A stretch of 64,000 nt of DNA from Corynebacterium felinum (GCF_030408755.1 NZ_CP047209.1:2232001-2296000); one strand, 5' to 3'; counted from the stretch's first letter, positions 7,914 to 18,012 are shown. A program made the numbers and translations. The notes: a model not told the origin generated them from the sequence alone.

Positions 7914-8924
7914 TCAATCCTGAGACAATTCACAGCAGATTCTTTTATACGCCTCACTCAAGGCTGCAACCTGTTGCTGATCACGCACCGCCAACCGCCA
8001 GTATTCACTACCCAAACCGGGGAAAGTATCACATCGACGCACCGCAATCCCCTCCTTCAGCAACGCCTGCCGTACCCGCTCATTACCACCTGTAACCAGT
8101 ACAAACGGTGCCTTCGACTCCGTTGCCACCTGAAGGCCCACCTCCGCTAACATCCGCTGCATGATGTCTCGGTCGCGCGCAATCTTTTCTCGCAACTTTT
8201 CTGGCTGACCACAAGAACACACAGCTTCAATCGCCGCCATCTGCAGTGTCCCTACCGCCCAGTGGGCACGCCCGTGCGCTAAGACCTCAATAAGCTCAGG
8301 GGCAGCCAACAGATATCCCACGCGCAGCCCCGCTAGACCATAGCTTTTGGTCAACGAACGCACCACCACAACATCTTTGTCAACCACCTGCTGCGCCATG
8401 GATTCTTCCTCACCTGAGACATCTAAAAACGCCTCATCGACCACCACGATCCGGCCCGGCGCGCGCAATTCACCCAGTTGCGTGATTGTCCATAAAACCC
8501 CCGTGGGGTTTGTAGGATTACCGATTACCACCAGGTCGCACGACGTCGGGATAGGTGGAAGTTGGTGAAACGGCGGGTCGAGAACAATTCGTTCGACCTT
8601 ATATCCGGCGTCGACAAGCGCAATGTCAGGTTCGGAAAAACCGGGGTGAATCACAACAGGATGCTGCGGGGCAAGCTTTGGCAGCAGGGAAAACCCCTCC
8701 GCAGCCCCGCACAGCACCAGCACATGATCTGCTGGGAGCTCATGTTTGTGCGCAATCATCTGCTGCACTGTCTCTAACTGCGCGGCAGAGGGGTATGCCG
8801 TGAGTGTGGGGAGGGCGTGGACGAGGGCGTCGAGAAGCCAGGAGGGTTGGGTTTGGACTACATTGACGGCGAAATCTATACGCGCACCAGCAGCATCAAC
8901 ATCGCCATGGATTCTCGAAAGCAT
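7914..8924 (-). CDS. cobC: CobC-type aminotransferase (threonine-phosphate decarboxylase-like)
   Basis: 336 residues, fold type I PLP enzyme. Visible motifs are NPTNPTG, DEAFLDV (PLP-pyridine Asp) and SLTKSYGLAGLRVGYL, whose Lys forms the Schiff base. CobC decarboxylates L-threonine phosphate to aminopropanol phosphate for the cobalamin nucleotide loop; histidinol-phosphate aminotransferase is the close relative. Presence of cobD 2 kb away and the position matching M. tuberculosis Rv2231c favour CobC. No other cobalamin genes are in the window, so salvage rather than full synthesis cannot be excluded. It is divergent from the HAD gene with only 37 bp between starts, so the promoters must overlap. 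Confidence 0.8.
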   Translation of the reverse strand: MLSRIHGDVDAAGARIDFAVNVVQTQPSWLLDALVHALPTLTAYPSAAQLETVQQMIAHKHELPADHVLVLCGAAEGFSLLPKLAPQHPVVIHPGFSEPDIALVDAGYKVERIVLDPPFHQLPPIPTSCDLVVIGNPTNPTGVLWTITQLGELRAPGRIVVVDEAFLDVSGEEESMAQQVVDKDVVVVRSLTKSYGLAGLRVGYLLAAPELIEVLAHGRAHWAVGTLQMAAIEAVCSCGQPEKLREKIARDRDIMQRMLAEVGLQVATESKAPFVLVTGGNERVRQALLKEGIAVRRCDTFPGLGSEYWRLAVRDQQQVAALSEAYKRICCELSQD

Positions 8925-8961
8925 GCGGTTAAGTCTACTGTTTCATGGCAGGATAGAATGC

Positions 8962-9570
8962 ATGGCATTGCTCATCTTCGACATCGATGGCACCCTCATC
9001 GACTCCCAGCCCGGCATCGAAGCTAGTATTCGGCGCACACTTTCTGCATATTCCATCCCCCACCCTGAGCCGGACTGGTTTCGCAGCGTCTTGGGCCCGA
9101 AGATTGAGCACACTTTCGCAAGTCTCGGCCTCGGCGCGGATGCTGTTGCGCACTACCGTGAGCACTACGTGAAAAACGGGATAAGCCAAGCCCGCCTCTA
9201 CCCCGGCATTGCTGAGCTGCTCGCTGAGCTTGTCGACGCCGGACACACGCTTGCCACAGCCAGCAACAAACAACTCACCACCGCGCATTTAGCGCTGGAC
9301 CACTTCGATATCAAGCACCACTTTTCCCATATCGGTGGGACAACGCCGACGTTGAATTCAAAAGCGGCGATCATTGGTGATGTGCTTAGTCAACTGACCC
9401 GCCACGACACCACGGTGATGATCGGGGATCGTCTGCATGATGTTGAGGGGGCACGCAGCCACAGCATTCCCACTATTGTTGTCGGCTGGGGTTATGGTAA
9501 TGCTAATGAGTGGAGCTGTGGCGAAGCCTTCGCCCCCACCGTTGCGGATTTGAGAGGACTGATCCCATGA
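8962..9570 (+). CDS. HAD-family hydrolase (PtkA-like position)
   Basis: 202 residues. Motif I is FDIDGT with the nucleophile Asp7 and Asp9; motif II is a TAS segment near residue 100; motif IV GDRLHD is near residue 155. A four-helix cap lies between residues 15 and 80, as in phosphoglycolate phosphatase. The frame stays open upstream into cobC, but ATG 8962 is the only start that avoids overlap and begins the domain correctly. Its stop overlaps the LMW phosphatase start (ATGA). In M. tuberculosis the gene at this position, Rv2232 (ptkA), phosphorylates the neighbouring PtpA. Whether this shorter protein is a phosphatase or a kinase cannot be told from sequence. Confidence 0.8.
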   Translation: MALLIFDIDGTLIDSQPGIEASIRRTLSAYSIPHPEPDWFRSVLGPKIEHTFASLGLGADAVAHYREHYVKNGISQARLYPGIAELLAELVDAGHTLATASNKQLTTAHLALDHFDIKHHFSHIGGTTPTLNSKAAIIGDVLSQLTRHDTTVMIGDRLHDVEGARSHSIPTIVVGWGYGNANEWSCGEAFAPTVADLRGLIP

Positions 9571-10049
9571 CACTTCGGATCACAGTAGTGTGCACCGGCA
9601 ATATCTGCCGCTCCCCCATGGGTGATGTCATCATCAACCATGCCATCACCCAAGCCGGACTCGACCACCTTGTGAGCGTGGATTCCTGCGGCACCGGGGG
9701 CTGGCATGTTGGTGAAAAAGCTGACCGCCGCGCCATCACCGAGCTTGCAAAAGCCGGCTACGACGGCAGCGCGCACCGCGCGGCCCAGCTGTGCGACGAC
9801 CACGCATCCGCCGACCTGATCATCGCCATGGATCGTGGACATGAACAAGCTTTGTTGCGCTACGGCATTCCAGCCACCAAAATCCGGCTTCTGCGCAGCT
9901 TCGACCCCTTGGCTACCAGCGACGATGTCGAAGACCCCTACTACGGTTACGCGTCTGACTTTGAAGTAACCCGAGTCCACATTGAGGCAGCAGTGCCGGG
10001 CATTATGGAATGGATTACCACCGCTCTCAACCTCAAGGAACGAGGATAA
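9567..10049 (+). CDS. ptpA: Low-molecular-weight protein tyrosine phosphatase
   Basis: 160 residues, the usual LMW-PTP length. The P-loop CTGNICRS at residues 9-16 gives the CX5R(S) catalytic signature (Cys9, Arg15), and the general-acid Asp is in the DPYYG motif near residue 125. It removes phosphate from phosphotyrosine proteins. The start ATG 9567 overlaps the stop of the HAD gene; a longer frame from 9510 is possible but lacks family support. The SURF1 gene follows directly, so the HAD, phosphatase and SURF1 genes form one operon. Confidence 0.9.
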   Translation: MTLRITVVCTGNICRSPMGDVIINHAITQAGLDHLVSVDSCGTGGWHVGEKADRRAITELAKAGYDGSAHRAAQLCDDHASADLIIAMDRGHEQALLRYGIPATKIRLLRSFDPLATSDDVEDPYYGYASDFEVTRVHIEAAVPGIMEWITTALNLKERG

Positions 10050-10925
10050 ATGCGTTCGAAGAAAACCACCACCGGTGTCAAAGCTTTTGTGCGCCCTGGT
10101 TGGATAATCACCATCCTGCTCGTTGTCGCATTTTCTTATTCAGCGTTTATGATTTTGTCACCGTGGCAGTTGAATAAAGACGCACAGATTGTTGAGCGCA
10201 ACGAGCATATCGAAAACGCATTCAAAGACAACCCCAAGTCATACAGTGAAGTTTTTGATGCCCAGGGGAAAATTCGTGGCAATCAAGAATGGATGCGCAT
10301 CCAACTCACCGGCCACTATCTGGCCGATCAGGAAGTGATTTTGCGCCTGCGCCCCGTGGAATCGACGCCCGCGTACCATGCACTGACCCCTTTTAAGCTC
10401 AGCAGCGGGGAAATCATTGTGATTAACCGTGGTTTTGAACCCAGTGTTGCCGGTCAAGAACTGCACATGCCTGCCGCACCGCAGGAGGAAGTCACCCTGA
10501 TTGCGCATGCCCGGGTAAACGAGCCCACCCCTCAAACCGCACCCATGACCACCACCCAACCGGTGCAGGTGTACGGGATCAATACCGAGCAGATTGCCTC
10601 ACTCACCCAGCTTGATCTTTCCACCGACTACGCTCAACTAGCCCAGGACCAGCCGGGCCAGGTCAACTACATCCCTATTCCGAAACTCGATCGCGGCAAC
10701 CACCTCTCCTACGGTTTCCAATGGATTGCTTTCGGCATCATGGCTCCACTGGGGTTGGGCTACATGATTTATTCCGAGTCGAAGGAACGCCGCCGGGCAA
10801 GGGAAGAAGAAGAGCAAATGGCTGCCCATGTTGAATCTGGCGCAGGACCAGACCCAGAACCAGAGCTGAAAATGCGTTCGCGCTACGGCAACCAGCACAA
10901 AAACTATTTCACCAAAGGCTCTTAA
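10050..10925 (+). CDS. SURF1 family cytochrome oxidase biogenesis protein
   Basis: 291 residues. One membrane helix near residues 18-36 is followed by PWQLNKDAQIVERN, a typical SURF1 segment. A periplasm-side domain contains VILRLRPVE and INRGF. A second membrane helix lies near residues 225-245 and a charged cytoplasmic tail follows. SURF1 proteins assist assembly of the aa3-type cytochrome c oxidase, probably heme a insertion. The start ATG follows the phosphatase stop immediately (TAAATG). The same gene order occurs around M. tuberculosis Rv2235. Confidence 0.85.
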   Translation: MRSKKTTTGVKAFVRPGWIITILLVVAFSYSAFMILSPWQLNKDAQIVERNEHIENAFKDNPKSYSEVFDAQGKIRGNQEWMRIQLTGHYLADQEVILRLRPVESTPAYHALTPFKLSSGEIIVINRGFEPSVAGQELHMPAAPQEEVTLIAHARVNEPTPQTAPMTTTQPVQVYGINTEQIASLTQLDLSTDYAQLAQDQPGQVNYIPIPKLDRGNHLSYGFQWIAFGIMAPLGLGYMIYSESKERRRAREEEEQMAAHVESGAGPDPEPELKMRSRYGNQHKNYFTKGS

Positions 10926-10965
10926 AAGCATATGCGCTCCCGTGGTTGTTCACGGGGAGCACACA

Positions 10966-11895
10966 TCAGCCTGCGCTTGAACGTGTGGTACGACGCAGGC
11001 TGGTTACAACAACCCAGCGCACGGTACTGACCGCTGTGGCAACCAAAAATTGAGTATTGCGCGAAAGCCGCACTGCCTTACGCACATCGGCAACCGTTGG
11101 CGTCGCACCAATGCCTAACACTGGGCGCATCTCCACCCCGTGCGCGTACTGCGTTTTCCCACCCAGCTGCACCCCCAATGCGGCCGCTGCGGTTGCTTCC
11201 ACCGGGCCTGCGTTAGGAGAAGGGTGTGCGCACGCATCCTCACGCCACGCACGCACTGCTTCCCGCCATCGGCCACGCGCCAGCACTACATGAGCTACAG
11301 CAGTGACTCGCGCAGGAATATAGGCGAGAACATCGTCGAATTTCGCTGCCGCCCACCCGAATTGCTCATAGCGTTCGTTGCGGTAACCCACCATGGCATC
11401 CAAAGTATTCACCGTGCGATGCAGCACCACCCCTGGCGCACCACCAAGCGCCCAGACGATCGGCGCGATCGCCGCATCAGAGGTGTTTTCCGCCAATGAT
11501 TCCACCGTAGCGCGCGCAATACCATCGGCATCGAGCAGCTTCGGGTCGCGCGAACACAACCACGGCACCAATTCCCGTGCTGCCTCAACATCGCCGCGTT
11601 CAAGGCGCGTTGCCATGCGCTCACCGATTGTCTCCAGCGTGGATCCCCCCAACGCCACACACAGCGACACTCCCAACGATGCCTTCGGATACCTGCGTGC
11701 ACACAGCACACTGGCGGCAACAGGCGGGAGCACACACGCAGCAACATAGATTACGCCCGCGCTTTTCGACGCCGAATACATGTGCTTTTCCAGCCATGCG
11801 GCATAGCGCCCAAACAGGGCAACAGGATGACATGATCCCCCCGGATCCCCCAGAACGCGATCAGCGGCCATGCCCGCAATAATTGCTAAAGACAT
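10966..11895 (-). CDS. cobD: Adenosylcobinamide-phosphate synthase CobD/CbiB
   Basis: 309 residues from ATG 11895. Characteristic segments are DRVLGDPGGSCHPVALFGR at the N-terminus, SLAENTSDAAIAPI and DAMVGYRNERYEQFGWA in the middle, and PNAGPVEATAAAALGVQLGG. It is an integral membrane protein that joins aminopropanol phosphate (made by CobC) to adenosylcobyric acid. The open frame extends another 52 codons upstream but through tRNA-Val, so that start is rejected. TTG five codons upstream is an alternative start. Confidence 0.9.
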   Translation of the reverse strand: MSLAIIAGMAADRVLGDPGGSCHPVALFGRYAAWLEKHMYSASKSAGVIYVAACVLPPVAASVLCARRYPKASLGVSLCVALGGSTLETIGERMATRLERGDVEAARELVPWLCSRDPKLLDADGIARATVESLAENTSDAAIAPIVWALGGAPGVVLHRTVNTLDAMVGYRNERYEQFGWAAAKFDDVLAYIPARVTAVAHVVLARGRWREAVRAWREDACAHPSPNAGPVEATAAAALGVQLGGKTQYAHGVEMRPVLGIGATPTVADVRKAVRLSRNTQFLVATAVSTVRWVVVTSLRRTTRSSAG

Positions 11896-11917
11896 GACCG
11901 CCAACCTTATACCATTG

Positions 11918-11990
11918 TGCGCCCTGAGGGGCTCGAACCCCCGACCTGCTGGGTGTAAACCAGCTGCTCTCCCAGCTGAGCTAAAGGCGC
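11918..11990 (-). tRNA. tRNA-Val (anticodon TAC)
   Basis: On the minus strand a full cloverleaf can be drawn: acceptor GCGCCTT paired with AGGGCGC, D-arm GCTC/GAGC, anticodon stem GCTGG/CCAGC with loop TTTACAC (anticodon TAC, Val) and T-arm GTTCGAGC. The discriminator base is A. No CCA is encoded, as is common in corynebacteria. It lies between cobD and the DUF3052 gene. Confidence 0.95.
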
Positions 11991-12068
11991 TTTGTGGTGT
12001 TGCTTGCTGCAACGAGAAATAACAATAACAGCAATCCCCACCAGAACACAAAACAGCAGTTCAGTGCC

Positions 12069-12488
12069 CTATTTTGCGCGTGGTACCAAGCATGAACCCT
12101 GCCATGTGCCCAAACGCTCAGCTTTGGTTTGCACCATGCCGGCAAGTTGGGCGGATTCTGGGATCACACCAGGTTCGAGTGCCCCTGGCTTTCCAGCACC
12201 CGGGGTGAGCAGCCACACCCGGCCGGAACCGGACAGTGGGCGCACGGCGTCGACAAGCGCGTCAACGAGATCCCCATCGTCTTCGCGCCACCACAGCAGT
12301 ACGACGTCGCAAATTTCATCGGTGTCTTCATCGAGAAGTTCGGCGTCAATAATGTCTTCGATTGCCTCACTGAGTTCGGTAAAGCAATCGTCATCCCAGC
12401 CAATTTCTTGAACCGCCATGCCTTCAGCCAAGCCCAAGCGGGCAGCGAAGGTGACAGCGTTGTTCTCCATAGATTCTTGAACGTTCAT
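12069..12488 (-). CDS. DUF3052 family protein
   Basis: 139 residues from ATG 12488; the ATG six codons inside (12470) is an equally plausible start. Acidic, with a conserved region AARLGLAEGMAVQEIGWDD and a later LWWREDDGDLVDALVDA. The same family sits next to aceE in M. tuberculosis (Rv2239c region), which supports orthology. No signal peptide. Function unknown. It is divergent from aceE, about 260 bp apart. Confidence 0.8.
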   Translation of the reverse strand: MNVQESMENNAVTFAARLGLAEGMAVQEIGWDDDCFTELSEAIEDIIDAELLDEDTDEICDVVLLWWREDDGDLVDALVDAVRPLSGSGRVWLLTPGAGKPGALEPGVIPESAQLAGMVQTKAERLGTWQGSCLVPRAK

Positions 12489-12748
12489 CAACGCATAAGG
12501 ATACAAGGAATTTGGGAATTGTACAGAGAAACCGAGCAAATACTTTCTCACACATCCCCCTCAATGTGTGGGCATTATTCCCCCTTTTTCGCAGGATAAA
12601 ACACTGATCTTTGCCCCAACAAACAAAATGTGCCATTCACCACGTAAAGTATGAGGGGTAGTGTCGCTCGCACTGTGCCTAGTCCGCTGTTGGACTTTGC
12701 CGTGTGTAGCTGGCGAAAAATTCTCTATAACCCCCTTGGAGGTGTGGA

Positions 12749-15487
12749 ATGGCTGACCCGAATTTCGGGAAGCACACGGAAGACACCAACTTCGCATTAA
12801 TCCGCGATGGTGTTGCGTCTTACCTAAATGACTCTGACCCAGAGGAGACCCACGAGTGGATGGAATCCCTCGACGGTCTGCTGGAGGAGTCCAGCCCAGA
12901 ACGCGCTCGCTACCTTATGCTGCGTCTTCTGGAGCGCGCTTCGGCCAAGCGCGTACCACTGCCACCAATGATCTCCACCGACTATGTCAACACCATCCCT
13001 ACCACCATGGAACCTGAGTTCCCTGGTGATGAGGAGATGGAGAAGCGTTACCGTCGCTGGATCCGCTGGAATGCGGCTATCATGGTGCACCGCGCTCAGC
13101 GCCCCGGCATTGGCGTCGGCGGCCACATTTCCACCTATGCTGGTGCTGCCCCACTGTATGAGGTGGGCTTTAACCACTTCTTCCGTGGCAAGAACCACCC
13201 AGGTGGCGGCGACCAAATCTTCTTCCAGGGCCACGCCTCCCCAGGTGTGTATGCCCGCGCATTCATGGAGGGTCGCCTGACCGAGGATGACCTCGATGGC
13301 TTCCGCCAGGAAGTATCCCGCCCTCAGGGTGGTCTGCCTTCCTACCCACACCCTCATGGCATGCGTGATTTCTGGGAGTTCCCAACCGTGTCGATGGGCT
13401 TGGGCCCAATGGATGCTATTTACCAGGCACGTTTCAACCGCTACCTGCATAACCGTGGCATCAAGGACACCTCCGATCAGCACGTATGGGCATTCCTTGG
13501 CGACGGCGAAATGGATGAGCCAGAGTCTCGTGGCCTGATCCAGATGGCTGCGCTGAACAACCTGGATAACCTGACCTTCGTGATCAACTGTAACCTGCAG
13601 CGCCTCGATGGCCCTGTGCGTGGTAACACCAAGATCATTCAGGAGTTGGAAGCCTTCTTCCGCGGCGCTGGCTGGTCTGTGATCAAGGTTGTGTGGGGTC
13701 GCGAGTGGGATCAGCTGTTTGAAGCTGACAAGGATGGTGCTCTCGTTGAGTTGATGAACACCACCCCTGACGGTGACTTCCAGACCTTCAAGGCAAACGA
13801 CGGCGCGTATGTGCGTGAGCACTTCTTCAACCGCGATCCTCGCACCGCTAAGTTGGTTGAGGATTGGACGGATGAAGAGATTTGGCGTCTGCCTCGCGGT
13901 GGCCACGACTACCGCAAGATTTACGCTGCCTACAAGCGTGCATTGGAGATCAAGGACCGCCCAACGGTTATCCTTGCTCACACCATTAAGGGCTACGGTT
14001 TGGGCCACAACTTCGAGGGCCGCAACGCGACCCACCAGATGAAGAAGCTGACCCTTGACGATCTGAAGAAGTTCCGCGACAAGCAGGGCATTCCTATTTC
14101 CGATGAGGAACTGGAGAAGGATCCTTACTTGCCTCCGTACTACCACCCAGGTGAGGATTCCCCTGAGTTGAAGTACATGTTGGAGCGTCGCCGTGAGCTT
14201 GGTGGTTTTGTGCCTGAGCGTCGCGAGGAGTACACCCCGCTTGAGGTTCCTGGTTTGGATAAGCTCAAGAGCTTGCGTAAGGGTTCCGGTAAGCAGCAGA
14301 TTGCGACCACCATGGCTGTTGTGCGTGGCTTCAAGGAGCTGATGCGCGATAAGGAGCTGGGTAAGCGTTTCGTGCCGATCATCCCTGATGAGGCTCGTAC
14401 CTTCGGCATGGACTCCTGGTTCCCAACCATGGGTATTTACAACCCTCATGGCCAGAACTATGTGCCGGTTGACCACGATTTGATGCTCTCCTACAAGGAG
14501 GCCGTGGATGGCCAGATCATGCATGAGGGCATTAACGAGGCTGGTTCGACCGCCGCGTTTATTGCTGCTGGTACTTCGTACGCTACTCATGGCGAGCCGA
14601 TGATCCCGCTGTACATCTTCTATTCGATGTTCGGTTTCCAGCGCACCGGTGATTCTTTCTGGGCTGCTGGTGACCAGATGGCTCGCGGTTTCATCTTGGG
14701 TGCTACCGCTGGCCGCACCACCCTGACGGGTGAGGGTTTGCAGCACATGGATGGTCATTCCCAGATTTTGGCGTCGACCAACCCTGCTGTTATTTCTTAC
14801 GATCCTGCCTTTGCTTACGAGATTGCGCATTTGCTGCGTGAGGGTATTGATCGTATGTATGGTCCTGGCCGTGGTGAAGATGTGATGTACTACATCACGA
14901 TTTACAACGAGCCTGTGTCTCAGCCTGCTGAGCCTGAAGATTTGGATGTTGAGGGTCTGCACAAGGGTATTTACCTGTGGGATAAAGCTGCTGGCGGCAA
15001 GTCCCTTGAGGTTTCGCTTTTGGCTTCTGGTATTGGTATGCAGCAGGCTATTCGCGCGAAGGAGATTTTGGCGGAGCAGTTCGATGTTGATGCCAATATC
15101 TTCTCTGTGACTTCGTGGGTTGAGTTGGCTCGCGATGGCCATAAGAAGGCGAAGGAGCAGCTGCGTAATCCTGGTGCCCAGGTTGAGGAGGCTTTTGCTA
15201 CGAAGCAGCTGAAGAAGGGTTCCGGCCCATACATTGCTGTTTCGGACTTCGCGACTGACCTGCAGGAGCAGATTCGCGCGTTTGTGCCTGGTGATTACAC
15301 TACTTTGGGTGCGGATGGTTTCGGTTTCTCCGATACTCGCGCTGCGGCTCGTCGTTTCTTCAACATCGATGCTGAGTCGGTTGTTGTTGCTGCGTTGAAT
15401 GCGCTTGCGCGTGAGGGCAAGATTGATAAGAGTGTTGCAGTTGAGGCTGCACAGCGCTTCAATCTGACTGACCCAACGAAGGCTTAA
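12749..15487 (+). CDS. aceE: Pyruvate dehydrogenase E1 component, homodimeric type
   Basis: 912 residues, the normal length of the actinobacterial/E. coli-type E1p. The thiamine diphosphate motif begins [12 protein letters not shown] near residue 250 and ends with [13 protein letters not shown] about 30 residues later. It decarboxylates pyruvate and passes the acetyl group to the E2 lipoyl domain; in corynebacteria it works in a mixed complex with the oxoglutarate dehydrogenase OdhA (established for C. glutamicum). The start ATG 12749 has GGAGG eight bases upstream. Codon use is strongly biased, as expected for a highly expressed gene. A strong terminator follows, so it is monocistronic. Confidence 0.97.
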   Translation: MADPNFGKHTEDTNFALIRDGVASYLNDSDPEETHEWMESLDGLLEESSPERARYLMLRLLERASAKRVPLPPMISTDYVNTIPTTMEPEFPGDEEMEKRYRRWIRWNAAIMVHRAQRPGIGVGGHISTYAGAAPLYEVGFNHFFRGKNHPGGGDQIFFQGHASPGVYARAFMEGRLTEDDLDGFRQEVSRPQGGLPSYPHPHGMRDFWEFPTVSMGLGPMDAIYQARFNRYLHNRGIKDTSDQHVWAFLGDGEMDEPESRGLIQMAALNNLDNLTFVINCNLQRLDGPVRGNTKIIQELEAFFRGAGWSVIKVVWGREWDQLFEADKDGALVELMNTTPDGDFQTFKANDGAYVREHFFNRDPRTAKLVEDWTDEEIWRLPRGGHDYRKIYAAYKRALEIKDRPTVILAHTIKGYGLGHNFEGRNATHQMKKLTLDDLKKFRDKQGIPISDEELEKDPYLPPYYHPGEDSPELKYMLERRRELGGFVPERREEYTPLEVPGLDKLKSLRKGSGKQQIATTMAVVRGFKELMRDKELGKRFVPIIPDEARTFGMDSWFPTMGIYNPHGQNYVPVDHDLMLSYKEAVDGQIMHEGINEAGSTAAFIAAGTSYATHGEPMIPLYIFYSMFGFQRTGDSFWAAGDQMARGFILGATAGRTTLTGEGLQHMDGHSQILASTNPAVISYDPAFAYEIAHLLREGIDRMYGPGRGEDVMYYITIYNEPVSQPAEPEDLDVEGLHKGIYLWDKAAGGKSLEVSLLASGIGMQQAIRAKEILAEQFDVDANIFSVTSWVELARDGHKKAKEQLRNPGAQVEEAFATKQLKKGSGPYIAVSDFATDLQEQIRAFVPGDYTTLGADGFGFSDTRAAARRFFNIDAESVVVAALNALAREGKIDKSVAVEAAQRFNLTDPTKA

Positions 15488-15502
15488 GCCTTAATCTCAT
15501 CG

Positions 15503-15543
15503 AGGCTGGTTTTCCCGAGAACACTGGGGAAACCAGCCTTTTT
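15503..15543 (+). terminator. Rho-independent terminator of aceE
   Basis: A 14-bp near-perfect stem, AGGCTGGTTTTCCC with GGGGAAACCAGCCT and a 9-base loop, is followed by TTTTTC, 16 bp after the aceE stop. Confidence 0.9.
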
Positions 15544-15717
15544 CATGCACAATACTCATTTCACGTCACTTCACAGACCCCACACAAGATCTGATCGGTA
15601 CCCCGGAAGAAAACGAGAAGTTTCTACGAACCTAAGTCCCTCAACGTCGGAGTCTTTCATGAGGGTTATTATCGCAAACGTGAGCACATCAGGGACGAAC
15701 ATCACAGGAGGTGAATC

Positions 15718-16581
15718 ATGAGAGTCCGCTATTGGACAATTGCTTTGTCACCCCACCCGACCTGCATCAATCGCTTCGGCATTGGTGTCGTAGCTGAAGA
15801 TACTGCAACGAATACTTTCGATTTCCGGATCATCAACGTTCAACAGCTATCCCGCCAAAGCTACATTTCCGGCGATTATCGAACCACCCAAGCTATGCTA
15901 CGCATTCTCCGAGATACCCTCGACGCTTTGCCGCGTGGCGTAAACAACACCGTGGAAAACAATCGGCCACAAGACTTCAGCTCCACCATTTCGCTGCTGA
16001 CAAACCACTGGAACAATGCAATCAGCGTCGAACCCGCCCGATTGATGTCCGCCCAGAATTCACTCCACGAAGCCACTCAGCACCTTTTCGAAACATTTGT
16101 CCTCCCCCGCTCACCACAACGCCAGCAAGGATTAACACGCCTTAGGGGAAGGCTGCGTGCAGCATATGGCGCGCATGAAGAGATTACTCGCAATCTTTTG
16201 GTCAAACCCACCACGTACTTCGGCCCATTGAATACACCCACAGATTTTGCCATTGTCAAAGATGGTGCAGCCTACGAGCTCAGCACTGCTTTTAATTTCG
16301 CAGGCTCTGATCACCGACGGCTACTAGAGCGTGCCCATGCGTGGAGTTTTCACGTACAGAATCTCCGCGAAAAAGGAGGCACTCTCATCCAGGATGGTGG
16401 CGCTGTCGAAATTTCTGCACAGGCTCCCACAGTTGCAGTGATTTCACCCCCACAAGATTCCGCGCAACAAGAAGTGCACCACCAAGCAACCATCCTGTGG
16501 GAAGAACTCGGCATACAAGAAATTTCAGAATCATCTATCGAAGCACACGTTAATGCGTTGGCACACAAGCTGGCTTCTTAA
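15718..16581 (+). CDS. DUF3037-like hypothetical protein
   Basis: 287 residues, soluble. The N-terminus (RYWTIALSPHPTCINRFGIGVVAED) resembles the opening strands of DUF3037 proteins; the rest is unfamiliar and contains a TYFGPLNTPTDFAI segment near 170. The start ATG 15718 has AGGAGGTG ideally placed. It stands alone between the aceE terminator and a bidirectional terminator at 16585. Function unknown. Confidence 0.6.
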   Translation: MRVRYWTIALSPHPTCINRFGIGVVAEDTATNTFDFRIINVQQLSRQSYISGDYRTTQAMLRILRDTLDALPRGVNNTVENNRPQDFSSTISLLTNHWNNAISVEPARLMSAQNSLHEATQHLFETFVLPRSPQRQQGLTRLRGRLRAAYGAHEEITRNLLVKPTTYFGPLNTPTDFAIVKDGAAYELSTAFNFAGSDHRRLLERAHAWSFHVQNLREKGGTLIQDGGAVEISAQAPTVAVISPPQDSAQQEVHHQATILWEELGIQEISESSIEAHVNALAHKLAS

Positions 16582-16584
16582 AAA

Positions 16585-16632
16585 AGCCCAGCTATTTTCA
16601 ACCGGTTGGCACAGGATGAAAAACTGGGCTAG
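16585..16632. terminator. Bidirectional terminator between convergent genes
   Basis: AGCCCAG at 16586 pairs with CTGGGCT near 16626, with flanking A- and T-rich runs on both sides. It serves the DUF3037-like gene on the plus strand and the alpha/beta hydrolase on the minus strand. Confidence 0.65.
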
Positions 16633-16655
16633 TGGTTTGTGGCTGACACCAGTTA

Positions 16656-17612
16656 TTAATGTGGCTTGTACATGACCTCGACTTCTTTGAGCAGACTTGT
16701 AATTGTGGCATTGACAATCGCTGGTTGTTCCATGGGAAGCATATGCCCTGCCCCATCAACAACCCGTAATTGCGCATGAGGCCAGTTCTGGCAAATGAAA
16801 TCCGACTGTGACACTGGTGTCATCGCATCGGAACCGCCCACAAGAACCCGGGCGGGAATATTCGAAACACACTGCAAAGCCTCTGATTCATCATGGTGCT
16901 CGAGATCATCAATAAAACCCACAAGAGTAGACAGCGGGGTGTCATTAATCATCTTCACATGATGTTCTTGCTGCCCATCAGTGGTCTCAGCAGCAAAGGA
17001 CATGGAGCTTAACAAAGGAACAACGATTTCTTTGACCTTATCGCGCAGCGCTTCCACCTCATCGGGATTATCTAAAGCAACGTCGCGGATATTATCGATA
17101 AATGGTAATTGCAAAAGCTTCGCCGCCCCACCGGTAGCAAACGGTTGCGCAGAAGTGGAAATAAGCACAACACCTGCGCAATTAACGCGGAATTGGGGGT
17201 AGCGGCGCAACAAATTCAACACCACCATCCCACCCATGGAATGCCCCACGAACACCACAGGGCCGGTGACTTCGGCGTCGTCAAGCACAGTCATCACATC
17301 ATCCGCCGCACCATCAATGGAACAATCCGCCACAGCCACCTCAGCGGACTTGCCATGCCCACGCAGATCCACCGCAATACAGCGAGCATCTTCGGCAATC
17401 GAGGCGATCTGAAAGTGCCACGACGAAGCAGCAAGCGTATAGCCATGGACAAAAACAACAGTGACTGGGGCGCAATCGTCGCCCTCAATGTAGTAGCGCA
17501 GCCCCTCAACCCTGCTACCACGAGAAAACTGGGGTGGCTTAAACTCTTCGTGGCGAGTATTGCGGGCAATGCGCCACGCCCGGAACTTTTTGGTAATGCT
17601 GCTCAAAACCAT
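16656..17612 (-). CDS. Alpha/beta hydrolase
   Basis: 318 residues. Oxyanion segment FVHGYTLAASSW, nucleophile elbow GHSMGG (Ser near residue 143), acid LVGGSDAMTP and catalytic His in GAGHMLPMEQP form a complete triad. VDLRGHGKS is also typical. No signal peptide. Substrate cannot be inferred. Divergent from the acyl carrier protein gene, about 100 bp apart. Confidence 0.85.
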   Translation of the reverse strand: MVLSSITKKFRAWRIARNTRHEEFKPPQFSRGSRVEGLRYYIEGDDCAPVTVVFVHGYTLAASSWHFQIASIAEDARCIAVDLRGHGKSAEVAVADCSIDGAADDVMTVLDDAEVTGPVVFVGHSMGGMVVLNLLRRYPQFRVNCAGVVLISTSAQPFATGGAAKLLQLPFIDNIRDVALDNPDEVEALRDKVKEIVVPLLSSMSFAAETTDGQQEHHVKMINDTPLSTLVGFIDDLEHHDESEALQCVSNIPARVLVGGSDAMTPVSQSDFICQNWPHAQLRVVDGAGHMLPMEQPAIVNATITSLLKEVEVMYKPH

Positions 17613-17715
17613 AAATTCAACACTACTCTGGACCCTTCACGGTTCACGAACTGTCAAAGGTGTACCCTAAGACACGACCCTGAACACCTCACACAGTTAA
17701 AGGAGTTGAGACCCA

Positions 17716-18012
17716 GTGGCTTCCTTACAAGAGCAGCTGCAAAAACTCACCCAACCAGCAGCCAAGAAAGAAGCTGCTGACACCCCGACGCAGGTCTACG
17801 ATCTACTCGCAGCGCTTGCCGACGTCGACAAAGAGCAGCTGCGAGCAGACATGTTGCTGGTTGATGATCTCAATCTTGGATCGCTCGACATCATTGAACT
17901 TGCCGTACGCTTCGAGCAAAAATTCGGTATTCCGAGCGAACCGGAAACCTATCTTCAACTCCGCACAATCGCGGATGTGTTGAAGCTAGCCGACGAGTTC
18001 CAGGCTCGCTGA
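17716..18012 (+). CDS. acpP: Acyl carrier protein
   Basis: 98 residues from GTG 17716, with AAAGGAG upstream. The phosphopantetheine attachment Ser56 lies in LGSLDIIELA; the motif reads GSLD instead of the common DSLD. Helix II (ELAVRFEQKFGI) and a short N-terminal Gln/Lys-rich extension are as in actinobacterial AcpM-type proteins. It carries acyl chains as 4'-phosphopantetheine thioesters, probably in fatty or mycolic acid related synthesis. The 3' end overlaps 27 bp of the small convergent ORF ending at 17986. Confidence 0.85.
   Translation: MASLQEQLQKLTQPAAKKEAADTPTQVYDLLAALADVDKEQLRADMLLVDDLNLGSLDIIELAVRFEQKFGIPSEPETYLQLRTIADVLKLADEFQAR

Noticed and set aside
11896..12051. N-terminal extension of CobD
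   Set aside because: Would translate through tRNA-Val; the domain begins at ATG 11895.
12824..15142. 772-aa open frame on the minus strand
   Set aside because: It is the antisense shadow of aceE, whose strong codon bias removes stops; no ribosome binding site and no domain.
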